Shown here in pieces: positions 25,520 to 37,523 of a stretch of DNA of 64,000 nt. The notes beneath the pieces were generated by a model. That model worked only from the letters and a program-made list of their open reading frames with translations, did not search any database and had not been told where the DNA came from. This DNA comes from Yamagishiella unicocca (Eukaryota > Chlorophyta > Chlorophyceae > Chlamydomonadales > Volvocaceae). Where the stretch lies: positions 682,001-746,000 of the forward strand of contig BDSL01000031.1 in the NCBI GenBank assembly GCA_003116995.1, given 5' to 3'. The position numbers and the translations under genes were made by a program. How positions within the stretch are numbered: the stretch's first letter is position 1; every line of letters starts with the position of its first letter.

Positions 25520-25672
25520 CTGGCGGCTGATGGACGATGGCGACAAAGATTTGGTGGCGGCTGGTGGACGATGGCGAGGAAGGTTTGGTGGCGGCTGATG
25601 GACGATGGCGACGAAGGTTTGGTGGCGGCTGATGGACGATGGCGACGAAGGTTTGGTGGCGGCTGCGGAGGC
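25520..25672. repeat. 37-bp tandem repeat in gamma-CA 3' region
   Basis: Four to five copies of a unit with GGCTGATGGACGATGGCGAC, then GAAGGTTTGGTGGC, starting about 20 bp after the stop codon and probably inside the 3' UTR. Confidence 0.85.
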
Positions 25673-27076
25673 CGCGAGGGCGCTGCTCTCGACCGACCTC
25701 GTGCTCGGGGCTGTGGGTTCCAGCCAGCTTAACAACAAGCAGCAGCACTAGCGGCAGCACCTGCTGCTGCTGTAATGCGCCTAGGTAGTAGGCGATGGGG
25801 GGGTAGGGAGGGGGGTGCAGGCTAGTGTGCGCATCCAGGGGGGCAGTGGCTGTCCCTACTGGATGCGGCGCGTTAGGGAGTTGCAGGCACGGGCGCGCAT
25901 GGGCTGGGAAAGGGTCTTGGAAGGTGTGCGGGCAGCCGAGGAGGGCCCCGGGGCCCGCTGCGGAGGGGGCCCGTCGCGGAGGGTCGCTGAGGTACGGTGT
26001 TCGACACCGACAGCGAAGATTGTGGAAACGACAGGGAGTATTGCCCTGTAAAAATGAACTCGTGTCGTCTTGTCCCGCCTCCAGCATCGCATTGTGGGAT
26101 CCCATCCTCTCACGACTGTCCGTTGTGTGCCAGTAGGGCTGATGATGGCAGCAAGCAGTGGCGAACAGCGGCACCAACGGCTCCCAGCAGCAGCCGGAGC
26201 CCTGCCCTAGCAGCAGCTGCTTGGACCTCGCTCCCAACAGTCCGCTCCTCCACCTTTGGCCCCACCCAGCAAGCAGGTGCCTGCGATGCTATGAACATCC
26301 ATACAGGAACCATACGAGATACGACCCACTATGTCATCGTACGAGGCTGGGAAAGGTCACTTGTGGCGAAAGCGCACTGCGCTTACAATGTGAAATGCCT
26401 TCCACACGCGAACTGGTCTTTGGTCGGTCGAGAGTCTGGTAACCGTTACCTAATAACCGATAACGAACACAACAGCTCAACTGCCGCAGCAGCTCAATCC
26501 CCATCCCTAGCCTCGACCCATGTGCCGTTCCTCCGCCGCTAGAGGCGCACTGCAGCGCCTATCAGCGGTGACGAGGGGGGGGTCACCCCGCACCTCCCCA
26601 CCTCGCCCAGCCCGACATACACGCAAGGGCCCCGCCCCACGCCCTTGCCCCAAACCCAATAGCTCTCTACGATTCGAAAAGAAGGTTATATGATAATACA
26701 CACGCACATACGCGGTCCGCACCGCCCGGCGAAGAAATCCCGCCAGAGCCGGTATTTGTCCCCCCACGAAGGCGACAACGGCAAACGAACACAACGCCGG
26801 TTGCCGTACATGTCAAATGACGTGGCGCGTGAGCGACGTGACAGAACGGGTCAAGACGAGACAGGACAAGACAGGACTTGGTTATGTACTGCGGCATTGC
26901 CCTGCTGCCCCTCAGTCGCTGCGCCTGCGGTTGCTGCATCGCGCAGCATAGGTATGCGAGGTGGTGGCGGGTGTGTGTGTGTGTGGCCCCTGCCCCCCCA
27001 CCACCCCTCCTCAAGGTCATGATGACAACATGGGTAAGCGAAGCAGTCATGCTTGGCGCGCTACGCGGCCACGCCG
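25673..27076. other. Intergenic region, convergent gene ends
   Basis: Between the gamma-CA 3' repeat and the stop of the minus-strand transporter. Holds the TGTAA at 25771-25775. Open frames in both directions lack recognisable domains. No RNA gene or intron module seen. Confidence 0.55.
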
Positions 27077-30000
27077 CTACGCGGCAGCCGGCAGCGGCGA
27101 GCTCCCGAGCCCGCCCTTGCCGCTATCGCCCTGAGGCAGGGACAGCCCCACCGCCGGCGCCGCTGCAGCCCCCGAGGGCCGCACCGCCAAGCCTCTTCGG
27201 GCGCTGTCCGGCAGCATGTGCGGCAGAGCCGCCAACACCGCTGACATGAGTACGGCGCTCGTCATGAAGGCCGCGTTGGCGCCGTACATGTGCCAGATGG
27301 TGCCGTACATGGTGTTGGCCCCAACCGCAGTGACCGCCATGACGGTGTAGAAGATGCCGAAGGCGGTTCCCCGCATGTGAGCGGGAGCCAGGCCGGACAC
27401 GATGGACAGCAGGGGGCCCTGAAGAGGGAGAGGAGGGGAGGAGGGGGGGCAGAGAGAGAAAAACACATTTTGAGACATGGCCATGAACTCCTGTAACTGA
27501 TGGGCAAGAGATGGCTTGTACGGCGGACCGTTGCTGGTGCTCGCGGCTGTCTAGGGGGGGCATACTGCATGGGACTCGATGATCCCCATTCGTGTGGTCA
27601 TTCCCGCTGCCCCTCAAACTTACCCCACCCCCCGTCCCCTTCAGTGCCGACCCACCCCCCGTCCCCTTCAGTGCCGACCCACCCCCCGTCCCCTTCAGTG
27701 CCGACCCACCCCCCGTCCCCTTCAGTGGCAACCCACGGCCTATCCTCTCATGCCGCCCCTCCTGTCCTCGCCCCCACCTGTATGACAGCCCAGTGCACCC
27801 CCAGGAAGAGGCAGGCCGCGAACAGCGCCATAGGGTGCGGCCCGCTGAGCAGCAGCACCAGGTCCCCCGCGATGAGCGCCCCGATGCCCACTGCGAAGGT
27901 CATGCCGGCACCGTACCTGCAGCGACACACCCAAAGGGGGCGAGGGGGGCGGGGGGGGGGAAGGGTCAGCAGGGGGTGCGTGAAGATGCAGCCAGCTGGG
28001 CAGGGCACGGCACGGCACGACGAGGGTATCGGGCCACTATCAACCGGAGGGGCGGGTGAGGCAACAGAAGGGTACTGCGCGCGTATGCGACGTGACGTGT
28101 GTGCCTGCCCCCCTGGTGCCGGCAGCCCCCCGCCTCTCCTCTCCTCCCCTCCCCCCGCCTCTCCTCCCCTCTCCCCCGCTTCCCCCCCAGCACCCACTTG
28201 TCATCCAGGCGGCCCAGCGGGAAGGCGGTGAGGAAGGTCACTGCCGCCAGCGCCGCCACCACCAGCGTCGCCTCCGCCTTGCCGAACCCGACCTCCATGG
28301 CGCGAGCCTTCAAGCAGGTGAACCCGGGGGGTGGGGGAGGACAGGAGGGGGCATTGAGTTTTGAGTCCAGAGGTCCATAGGGGCGGGAGTGCGCCGCCAT
28401 GGCAGCGATTGCAGAGCAGCAGCCAGTAGCAACGCATGCACATCCGCCCGCTAGCAACCCCGGCCCCTGCAACCTCTCCTTCCCGAGGTCCCAGGGTACC
28501 AAACGGTTTTCTAAGCACGGTTTCCCAAACGGCTTCCTAAACGGTTTCCCAAACGGTTTCCCAAACGGCTTCCTAAACGGTTTCCCAAAATCGGTTTCCT
28601 AATCGGCTTCCTAGTCCACGGGCTTTCCTCAGGCCCCCCCCGGTCCCTCCCGCTCACCTCTAGCAGGCTCTCGTTGATGTGCCCCAAGGCGTAGCAGCAG
28701 ATGACCCCCAGCATCCGGTAGAAGTCGGTTCCCATGGACGTCACGCTGCGCATGAACTCACGGACACCGGACAGCGGCCCGGCGGCTACGGCTGGCGCCG
28801 CGACGGCGCCCCCTGCCGCACCCGCGCCCTGCGCTGGCTGCTGCTGCGGCGGCGGTGGCTGGTGTGGTACCCGAGTGTGTGCGGGCACGAGCAGCACGAA
28901 GGCGATGCAGGCCGTGAGGGACACGGTGGCTGCCGAGTAGAAGATGAGCTGGTAGTTGTTGTTGGAGGCCTTCATGAGGAAGAAGGCCGCCAGGGCGCCC
29001 ACCGCGGAGCCCCACTTGCGCAGCGACTGGGCCAGGCCGAAGCAGGCGGAGCGGACACCCGAGGGGGAGAGGTCGCCGATGAGCGCGTCCCGGGGAGCCG
29101 CCTGCGAACGGGGGGGGGGGGTAAAAACCGTTTACGGGGGGTTCGAGGAAGACCCGTTTACGGGGGGGGTACAGAAAAGAGCCGGTAACTCGACATGGGA
29201 AGTGTAGCTGGTGCATAGGCTGCGGGGGTTGCTGCGGGGGGTTGCTGCGGGGGCCCACCGGGATGACAGACATCCGGTCAGCAACAGGGTTGATAGGGTA
29301 GTCAATGAAGTCCACCGACCCAGCCCAACCCGGCTTTTTGCCCCCGCCTCGTCCCCAGCTCTCCGCTCCGCACCTGTATCCCGTTGGCCAGCCGGTCCAC
29401 GGCCTTTCCGGCGAACAGCAGCCCCACCGTCCCGGCACTGGCCATGCCGAACTTAGCCATGGCGCCGGCCGCGAAGCCCAGAGTGATGGCGGCCTTGCGG
29501 CTGGTCATGCGGTCTGACACCACCCCTGCGCGACCACACAGCAGCAGAAGCGGCTGATCATGAGAGGGCCGACCAGATGGCGTCGTGCGCGCAGTACCAG
29601 TAGCAGCTGCCGCAGCAGCAGCCTGTCCTAGGCAGGAGGAGCTGAAGCCCCACTCGGCGGCAAGGTGCGAACGGAGGTGGGTGCGGGCCCCCCCGGACCA
29701 CGTCACGCCGCCCGCCTCCCCCCCCGGCGGCTCCCTCACTCGCCTGAGCACATGCGTACGACGTACGAGAAGGCCTCCAACAGTCCCTCGAACATGCCCA
29801 TGGAGCGCATGCTCATCTTGAGCTCGCTGACCTGCAGGGTCATGGGGGGGCATTACATCATAGGAAGGGGGCATTTACCGACCCCGCCCGCGACACTGCG
29901 ACCCCACAGCTGCTGACTGCTTGACCGCGCGCGCCGGCGCCCCCAACCGCCAGCCACGTATACCCGCACGTGGAGGCGTCGCTGAGGCGCTGGTGGGCGC

Positions 30001-32005
30001 ATGGTGGGCGCATGTCGTACAACAGGTGGTTCGCAGGCTCCTTGTGAGCTTCTCATGCGGAATGCAGCAGTCACAAGCGGGCAGGCAGGCAGGCAGGCAG
30101 GCAACGGGGTCCCTGGCGATGTACTCGTAGCGCTGCGCGGTCGCCCCATCAGGACCCCCTGCCCACAAGCGTCCCCTGACCCCGCGCCAAACTCCGAAAG
30201 CCACCCGACCGCGTCCCTCCTCTGGCTGTGTTTTGTCGCCCTCCTCCCACCAACCATCGAAAACATATCCCTGCTTTTCTTAGCAAAACGTTGTGGACAG
30301 GCCTCCCCCCCTCCGCTGAAGGCTATGCACCCACTACACTTCCTCGAAGCACCCACTACACTTCCTCTATGCACCCACTACACTTCCTCTATGCACCCAC
30401 TACACTTCCTCGACGCACCCACTACACTTCCCAAGTCGAGTTACCGGTTCTTTTATGTACCCCCCCTCCCCCCTGCGCACCATGTAGATGGGCAGCGCCG
30501 TGTTGAACACGCAGCTGGCGCACGTGAGCGCTGCGGAGATGCAGCACAGGATCCAGATGGATCCAGGGATGCTATCGTCAGCAACCGCCGGCGCGCCCGC
30601 GGCGTCCGTCCCTGAGATGCTAGGGGCCGCCACGGCGCCTGCCGCAGCCGCTGTCGTGGCCACGACGGCAACTGCGGCAACGGGCAACTCATTATTGGGA
30701 CCGTCACTCGGCGGCTGTTGCTGTTGTTGGGCGTTATGAAGCGGCTGTTGTTGGTTAAGGTGCGGTTGTTGTCGGTTATGGTGGTTGTCGTGATGGTTCG
30801 CAGGCGAGCTGGGTAACGAGGGGACCGAGTGGTGGCCTGAGTGCGGTGACGAGTCCTGCGGCTGCTGCTGCGAAGCGGCGTGCCCGGGAAAGGGGAGTGC
30901 GTCGGCGTGGGGCAACCCGCTGTGCGAGGCCGCCAAGTGATGGCTCCGGGGGTCAGTAGGAGAGGCGCCGACGGCAGCGGCAGCCATGACAAGATGGGTT
31001 TCGAGCTGGACCTCGCCAGGGTGCTGCACCGCGCTGCCCCCGGACGGAGACACGGCTACTGCCAGCGCGGATGAAGACACGGCTACTGCTGCAGGCGCCA
31101 GCAGCGGCGCGTGTTGTTCCAAGGGCCGGTGGGTCGAGGCGGCGGCGGCGGCGGAGGAGCGGGACGAGGTCGACGCCAAGCCTGCCGAAGCAATCCGCTC
31201 CTCGAGTACCCCCGGGTCAACGCTGCGCGGGTCAACGCTCCGCGCCTCCCACTCCGCTTCCGTGAGCTCTGATGGATCCGTGCTGGGCTGCTCCATCTGC
31301 TGCTCCGCCTGCTGCTGCTGCTGGCCGCAATCGTGATGTGGGTCGTGGGAGTCCCGATTGTAGACCTCCTCCAGCGCCTTCTTGTGCTTTAAGACCCCCT
31401 TGCTGCTGGAGTCCGAGAACGTCCAGAGCAAAGGCATGCGCTGTGCAAAGGAGCAACCGGACAAGGGAGGGCGTGTGAGCATCAGGAAGTGTGCCACAGC
31501 TCATGCATGTGCGCCTGCGCCTGGTGTGGGCTGACAAGCAAGGGGGGGCAAGCGCCCAGGCCCAGCCACACCTATCGTCCCCCAACGCCAGGGCCTGCTG
31601 TTAAGGGCGGGCTGCATAGATCCTGCCCTGGCGACAGAGCCGTAGAATACACGCACACGCAGCCCTGCAGAGAGGCCGCGGCACCCTGCCAACGTTAAGC
31701 TGCGTCACGCGCCAGCACATACCTTGCCGCTGCTGCCTGACGCATTGTCTTTGCTCGGCACAATCACACACACGCGAATACCCGGACGTGTCGATGGTAG
31801 CCGACACCGCCTGAGGGACGTGGCACAAACGGGATTGTTAGTGCCTTGGCCGCATCGGAAAACGAAAGTCAGCGCCAACCGCGAAGAACCAGCTCAATTG
31901 CCAACTCAATTGCCCAAGGGGGATGTAAGCACTGGATCCTTCCTTTCTTGCGCACCTAGGTGCAGCTCCAAAAGCGGGCCGCTGGTGTAAAGCGGCGCTC
32001 CTCAT
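27077..32005 (-). CDS. Major facilitator superfamily transporter with large low-complexity insert
   Basis: Membrane transporter of the MFS; substrate not deducible. Exons (minus): 31956-32005, 31723-31810, 31440-30481, 29831-29744, 29525-29374, 29101-28658, 28307-28198, 27916-27778, 27418-27077; 790 residues, phases consistent. Exon 3 encodes 320 residues: a hydrophilic Gln/His/Ser/Ala-rich stretch (about residues 60-330), then a membrane segment (SIWILCCISAALTCASCVFN). Later parts are typical MFS: GVVSDRMTSRKAAITLGF (loop 2-3 signature), KAVDRLANGIQAAPRDALIG (APRDALI at about 448-454), FGLAQSLRKWGSAVGAL, a second low-complexity loop (PPPPQQQPAQGAGAAGG), LDDKYGAGMTFAVGIGAL, and a final pair of membrane helices (GIFYTVMAVTAVGANTMYG). 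The APRDAL motif occurs in many bacterial-type MFS proteins. The two 5' exons rest on phase agreement only. The intron 29526-29743 needs a GC donor. Confidence 0.82.
27628..27727. repeat. 26-bp tandem repeat with family E core in MFS intron
   Basis: Four copies of a unit containing CCCTTCAGTGCCGACCCACC plus a short C-rich spacer, in the intron 27779-27917's downstream neighbour (27419-27777). TTCAGTGCCGACCC also occurs at 41730-41743 in the GH125 gene. Confidence 0.8.
28500..28612. repeat. AAACGGTTTCCCAAACGGCTTCCT tandem repeat
   Basis: About six degenerate copies of an 11-12 bp unit (AACGGTTTCCC / AACGGCTTCCT) in the MFS intron 28308-28657, donor side. A similar string occurs at 59105-59131, outside any gene I could build. 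Confidence 0.75.
29163..29216 (+). repeat. Intron module family B, MFS gene
   Basis: GGTACAGAAAAGAGCCGGTA, then ACTCGACATGGGAAGTGTAG. Matching copies lie at 19451-19492, 30424-30467, 41077-41112 and 44188-44239, all in introns. Confidence 0.8.
30328..30432. repeat. 22-bp tandem repeat grown from family B module
   Basis: Five copies of a unit containing GCACCCACTACACTTCCTC in the MFS intron 29832-30480, next to a family B module at 30424-30467 whose own end (CACTACACTTCC) is the repeated part. Confidence 0.85.
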
Positions 32006-33443
32006 TCTTTGCCCACGCCCACGTCGGCACCAATTTGAGCACGCAGACGTAAGTATATGATTGCCAAGCTATACGAACTCGGGCTGGCTTCTGGAATTGG
32101 GCCGCCGCCGGTATGAAGGCGCAAAGGTATATGCTGCAGAAAACGTATCGTCTCGGTTACGTACAGAGTGGACGAAAATCAAGTGATAATATTATGCTTA
32201 AGAGGTGTGGTGCTAACCGGGCCGCAAAGCTCCGCCGGCGCTGTTGTACGACACGCGGTTGTGGCCTTGAACATATCAAACGTGACCAGATGCCACGCAG
32301 CATTGAATTGGCTTATACATCATGTTGTATTGGCAAAACGTATTGCTCTCATATTGCACAATCACCTAATGGCTATACTGGTACTCTCTTCATTCAAATA
32401 TTGTCATAACTTATTTTCCTACCTAACCACATTTGGCCTATAAAGCCTTCGTGCAGTGTTCATAACTCTGATGCTCAGTCTCGACATGCAAATCCGGCGA
32501 GCTGATGACATAGGGCCTGTGCCACTGGTGTGCAGGCACATGTTTCTTCAATTTACTGCAGCCGTGTATGCTGGAAGGGTATAGCCCCCATAGCTGTACT
32601 TGCGGCAAGGCATTGCTTAAGCGATAAGTCAGTACCGTTCTGCCAAAAAGTACGTCAGCAACTGCGCCCAAAACGCCTAGCACGACGAGACGTGAATCCC
32701 TTCAGCAAACCCGGAACACGACTTATGAATAATATCGCGTCATTGTTTAATCAGCCAGCCACCAAGTTGCATCCATGTTGGAGCTGCTACCATGAAGATA
32801 ATGAGTAGGCTATGTTATCATAATAAGCCACGACCATGACGTGTAACAAAACACCGACTGGAGTATGCAATTGTGGGTGCCTGAACCCTATCGCACACGT
32901 GGGATGGGTCGCTGTCATTGGCATTACACAAGCAGCTGGCATTACACAAACACAGATCCCGAGCAATCATTGATAAGCAGTTGGTGGAGATATTGAGCTC
33001 GCCGTGAGAAAGAGGGGCCGAAAACAGTTGACCCGAAGCACAGAAGGTGCTGAGCCACCAGTTTGCCAGATCCCCCTTAGCCATGTTGCACACATAACAA
33101 CTTTAGGACAGGTATGAACTGATTTGCAGGAGGAATCCGCCATTGAGTTCTCTGCACGAATGCTCAAGACGTGCGATGGCTTGCTTTTACCAGACCTTCA
33201 CGTTTTCAAATGGCGCTGCTTATGCTATTGAATACAATGGAAGCCTGGAACGACCTGACCCAGAAAGGGATGAGGTTTCTTCGGAGCCTCGCGTTGTAGG
33301 GTCGTACAATTTGGTGGCCCGAAGCATTCGCCCAGGCAGTTCTTCCTACTTCCCTTGAGCATATATAGCAAACTTCTCATTTTGCAATATTGTTGCCCAA
33401 ACACCGACTTGGCACGCGCACTGCAATTGGAGCTGTGTTTCCG
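32006..33443. promoter_or_regulatory. Divergent intergenic region MFS transporter / CAH3
   Basis: 1.4 kb separates the candidate MFS start (32005, minus) and CAH3 start (33444, plus). It is clearly AT-richer than the genes. Open frames are short and unsupported. It must contain both promoters. GATTTGC at 33121-33127 fits the loose GANTTNC consensus of low-CO2 enhancer elements but is expected by chance. Confidence 0.5.
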
Positions 33444-35040
33444 ATGCGTTCCATCGTAGACCGCAGCGCTGCTGCGCTGCAACGCGGCAATGCGCGGCGA
33501 GTGTCTTGCAAGGTTAGACACGACTGCTGTGTTAGAAGATTACGGTGTTCGCTCATATTGACAGCATCAGTGTCTGCAGGTGCGGGCGGCTGATTCGGGA
33601 AACGTCGACGCTCAACCATCTACGTCTGGAGCAGCGATCAGCAGCGGACGTCCATTGATTGATCGTCGTCAGCTCTTGACCGGCGCGGCGGCGTCAGTCG
33701 TCACATTCGTTGGTTGCCCTTGCCCTCTCTGCAAGCCAGGGGAGGCGAAAGCAGCAGGCTGGAGCTACGGTGGGTGTTGCGCAGTGGATATTGTTAGCAT
33801 CCAGTACTTTTACACGCAGTTGTTTTGTCTACAGGTGAAGTAGCGGGGCCTCCTGCGTGGAAGGGCGTCTGTGCAACGGGAAAGCGACAGTCTCCAATCA
33901 ACATCCCGGTCAACACCTCGGCACCCAAGGTCGACGCGGAGATGGGCGAATTCGACTTCGCATACGGGAGCTTTGAGAAATGCGACGTTCTCAATACGGG
34001 TCATGGAACGATGCAGGTGCGGATGATTCGTCGGTTGGGCAATTCCTCCGACAGGCCCGTCGGTGCCTGAAGTCGCTGGAAGTACGAGCTGGCCCTTCAA
34101 TATGGATGCAGGTTAACTTCCCTTCTGGTAACTTGGCTTTCATTGGGGACATGGAGCTGGAGCTTCTGCAGTTCCACTTCCATGCACCGTCTGAGCACGC
34201 TATGGACGGGCGCCGCTACGCAATGGAGGCGCACCTAGTGCACAAGAACAAGAGCACGGGTGCGTCTTGTTGGGGAGAACGTCCATGTGCCTCCTATGAG
34301 TCGTGCCACGCGGTGTTCATCTGGGGTTCCGTTCAGCGCTCTCGCACTCGGCAGCCCTGTTGTGCAAGGGAGTACCCGTTTCGCCTCTTGTATGGTCATT
34401 CAGCTGGGTTTCGCAAATTGTTCGCCTCCTTGGCATCCCCCTCCTGACCAATCTCCCTGTGCATCGTAGGCAACCTAGCCGTGCTCGGCATCATGCTGGA
34501 GCCCGGCGGTCTGATCAAGAACCCGGCACTGCAGAATGCCCTCGAGGTTGCGCCGGATGTGCCGCTTGCCAAGAAGCCCTCGTCCAAGGGTATCAACCCC
34601 GTCATGTTGCTGCCGAAGAAGACCAAGGCGGGCATGAGGTGATTATGGGTATTTATTTCTTGTTAGATAATGCTCATGTCTCAGAGCTGGCCCCTGACCG
34701 GCATTTTGTCCCTCTATTGTAGGCCATTCGTGCACTACGGTGGCTCCTTGACCACTCCCCCGTGCTCCGAGGGCGTGGACTGGTTTGTGTTCATGCAGCC
34801 CATCAAGGTCCCGGATAGCCAGGTGCGCAGGTTTTTACACGGCCTTGTGTTTGCCGTTGTCGTTGCACCTGTGATGTACGGCGAAACCTGTGTGCGCCTA
34901 TTCTCTGCAGCTAACTGTGTTGCCGGCACGCCTTGCAGATCTTGGACTTCATGCGGTTTGTCGGGGACAACAAGACGTACGCTACCAACACGCGGCCACT
35001 CCAGACACTGAACAGCCGCGTCGTTGAGTACGACCTGTAA
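33444..35040 (+). CDS. CAH3: Thylakoid-lumen alpha carbonic anhydrase CAH3
   Basis: Alpha carbonic anhydrase of the thylakoid lumen. In the algal CO2-concentrating mechanism it turns lumenal bicarbonate into CO2 next to Rubisco at the pyrenoid. Seven exons: 33444-33512, 33580-33769, 33835-34016, 34112-34259, 34470-34638, 34723-34822, 34939-35040; 319 residues, all phases agree. A bipartite leader is visible: a basic transit peptide, then a twin-arginine signal (LIDRRQLLTG, RR at 52-53, hydrophobic core, EAKA cleavage region near residue 80). The mature part has KRQSPINIP, FHFHAPSEH and MEAHLVH, giving zinc ligands H169, H171 and H188, then SLTTPPCSEGVDW. The sequence is nearly the same as C. 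reinhardtii CAH3 as I remember it. A TGTAA at 35145-35149 is a good poly(A) signal. Confidence 0.97.
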
Positions 35041-35144
35041 ATTGCGCTTTCCTGTGTGTGTCTCGACAGTCATGTGCGCGGTGATGCATTTCAGGGTTCA
35101 TGGAGATGGCAGTGAAGAAATTGTGTTGTGCATAAATGGTGCTG

Positions 35145-35149
35145 TGTAA
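35145..35149 (+). terminator. Candidate TGTAA poly(A) signal of CAH3
   Basis: TGTAA, the usual Chlamydomonas poly(A) signal, lies 105 bp after the CAH3 stop. Confidence 0.6.
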
Positions 35150-36670
35150 TGAGTAGAGTGCGTCCTCGGGCGTGCACATTCACGTTTGTAGGCTATGCGC
35201 TGCGAAGGAGTGGGAGCGGCAGTAACCTCGATTCTCACATTGTTTCGCCGCGACGGTGCAGCGAGTAGCATAGGTGTGCTCGATGAAGGTAACCTAATTA
35301 TTTATGAGTGGCTCTGCTTCGAAAGCAGGGGTGAGGGAGGGCAGTGTAACTCTGTTTCCGTGAGAAGATGACATAATCAATAGATGACAATGATCAACCT
35401 TGACAATGCAGCCTGAGTGCATGTCGCCATTTCACCAGCACCAACTTAAGACTACTTGTGGGCCTAACTTACCTAACTTTGTAACAACTGGGGATGACAC
35501 AACGGCCGGCGGATTCCTCTCTGTATAGTTGATGGGTTGCGTGCAGGAAGCACTAAACAAGGGCGTACACGTGGTTCAACCAAAGGTGCTTCATCCACAA
35601 ATGTAGAAAAAGTTATATGAATAATACATAAACACAGCACACCATGTATTTCGTTTGCAACCGACCCAAAAATACAGTGTACACCTGGGTAGACTAGCGT
35701 GCCAGATGACTAAGTAGTGCCGTTACTTCATCTCTGACACATGCCATGGTTTAAATTCGTTGCACTGTATTGGTTTCCGACGTTACAGCTATTGGGACGT
35801 AACTCAGGGATATAAGCCGCAGCATGCGCAGACCCATGGACCCTAACCAGCGCGGGTACTGAATTAGTACAGCGACGGTTCAGCACGTCATAGTTATGAC
35901 CCTTCCCAAATTCATACTTTTGGATGGTTATCATCTGTTATAATTCCTACGCTAGACCGTTACGAAGCTATGAACCCAAAACGCCCCAGCTTCACTTGTC
36001 TCGTCGCGAAGGTCGTCACAGATCGCCCAGCTGTTGAGTTCCAATAATTAACAGTAAATCATTGCACGCTTCAGCTTCTTGCTAGCTTGGCTCTAGAGAA
36101 TGCCAAAAAGGGCATACAACGAAACCCGGCCACGCCACAGTGATTATTACACAGTGATCGTTGTAGGCGGTCAGTAATGTCTGGCGTGGGGGTTGTTGCA
36201 GTTTGCAGGTGAGAAGCCTCAACCGAGGACTTGACTCCGTATAGCACCCCACCTCTACCTAACATCAGCGTCGCGGGCTTTGAGCAGCCGTCGTAAAACA
36301 ATGTATTGTTTTGGTGCATGCACACACCCATTCAGCTCGTTGCCCTTTCACGTTGTTACTGCTTCGTACCCTTCGCGCCGAAACCAAGCTGCGCACGGCG
36401 GCGATTCATAAAGCCAACAGCAGGAGATTGTTTATGCACCGCCACCCGTCGCGTTTTGTACCTCCTTTCGGGCTAGGTACCGCTGCCTTCGCGTTTATAC
36501 ACCCAATGCCTGAGCTTCCTGCTCCTGCGCGGCGGTTGTTAATGCGTACTTAAGCTCCTTGTCTTGCTGAATATACTTGCGCTGTTACCCTTTTAGTTTG
36601 GCCTGCTCGGTCTCGGAACACTCCGCCGCCAAGTTTTACCAGTGCAGCAGGCTTGGCAGCTAGCGTAACC
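35150..36670. other. Intergenic region, no gene recognised
   Basis: Between the CAH3 poly(A) signal and the small zinc-finger gene. AT-richer than the genes, with only short unsupported open frames. The right end must hold the promoter and 5' UTR of the zinc-finger gene. No RNA gene, array or intron module seen. Confidence 0.55.
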
Positions 36671-37523
36671 ATGGGAAAGGCTAAGCCGGCAAAGCATACA
36701 GCCAAGGAAATTGCCCAAAAGGTATGCAAGCCGCCGGGAAGTTGACCATCTAGCGACCCGATGCGCTGGTCAACTGTTCATCGCGTAGAACCTTGGCCCC
36801 TGATATCAGCTATGGTGGTCGAGCTCCTCAGGTTGCCGCGGCGACAACCAATATGGGAGGCGGCAAGAACGGCCAGGAGGACCGATTGGGCGGAAAAGCT
36901 GGACATGCCAAGTTTCAATGCCACATCTGTAGGCAACCAGCTCCCGACCTTAAGAGCATGCAGGTGTGGTTGCGTAGGCGCTTGGATAGGCGCTTTGCGT
37001 GTCAGGTACAGCCACGATGTGCCCGAGCAGATGGTAACCATCTGTCGGAGGGGTATTAAGCAAATGCATAAACTGGCCTCTCTCACACGCAAGGCAGGCG
37101 AGCTATGGGGGTTGGGCCGCTTTGACGGCGAGCGTGAGAGGTTCAGGGAGCGGCATGTGATGGTTAGCCGACTCAGGGTGGGACCTCTCCGCCGCAATGC
37201 CCGGATGTGCCATGAGCCGTGCGGTGGGGTTGGCGAGAAAATTGGTTTACACGATAGAGGCCTAGCGGTGTGGGTTTGGGAGACGCAGAGTCTAGGATCC
37301 GCCATGGGCCGCCCAATCCGCCCCTAGACCGTCGCCGCCCGACGCTTCCCTCATCCCCCTACCAAAACCCTTCGCGTTCGCCTCCTCCTCACCTCACCCC
37401 CAGATGCACCACGAGGCTCGCCACCCGAAGGAGCTGTGGGAACCCGAAAAGTGCGCTGACATGCACGCAGTACACGGCGGCACCACCAAGGGCGTAGCCG
37501 TGCGCGGTAGCACGAAGAAGTGA
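36671..37523 (+). CDS. Small ZNF706-like C2H2 zinc-finger protein
   Basis: A 100-residue protein of a widely conserved eukaryotic family (plant At2g23090-type and animal ZNF706-like). The molecular role of plant and algal members is poorly known. Three exons: 36671-36721, 36832-36963, 37404-37523; all in phase 0. Order of parts: a basic N-terminus (MGKAKPAKHTAKEIAQK); a Gly/Lys-rich linker; one C2H2 finger with C47, C50, H63 and H68 (CHICRQPAPDLKSM across the splice junction); then HPKELWEPEKCADMHAVHGG and a basic end, GSTKK. The finger is split by the second intron after residue 61. The start ATG has a good context (AACCATGGG). Confidence 0.88.

Noticed and set aside
33121..33127. Low-CO2 enhancer-like GATTTGC upstream of CAH3
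   Set aside because: GANTTNC has only five fixed bases and is expected by chance every few hundred bases; a single copy is not evidence.
36671..37523. Small protein as an SERF/4F5-type protein
   Set aside because: The N-terminal Lys/Gly-rich part resembles SERF, but the intact C2H2 spacing (C47, C50, H63, H68) fits the ZNF706-like family better.
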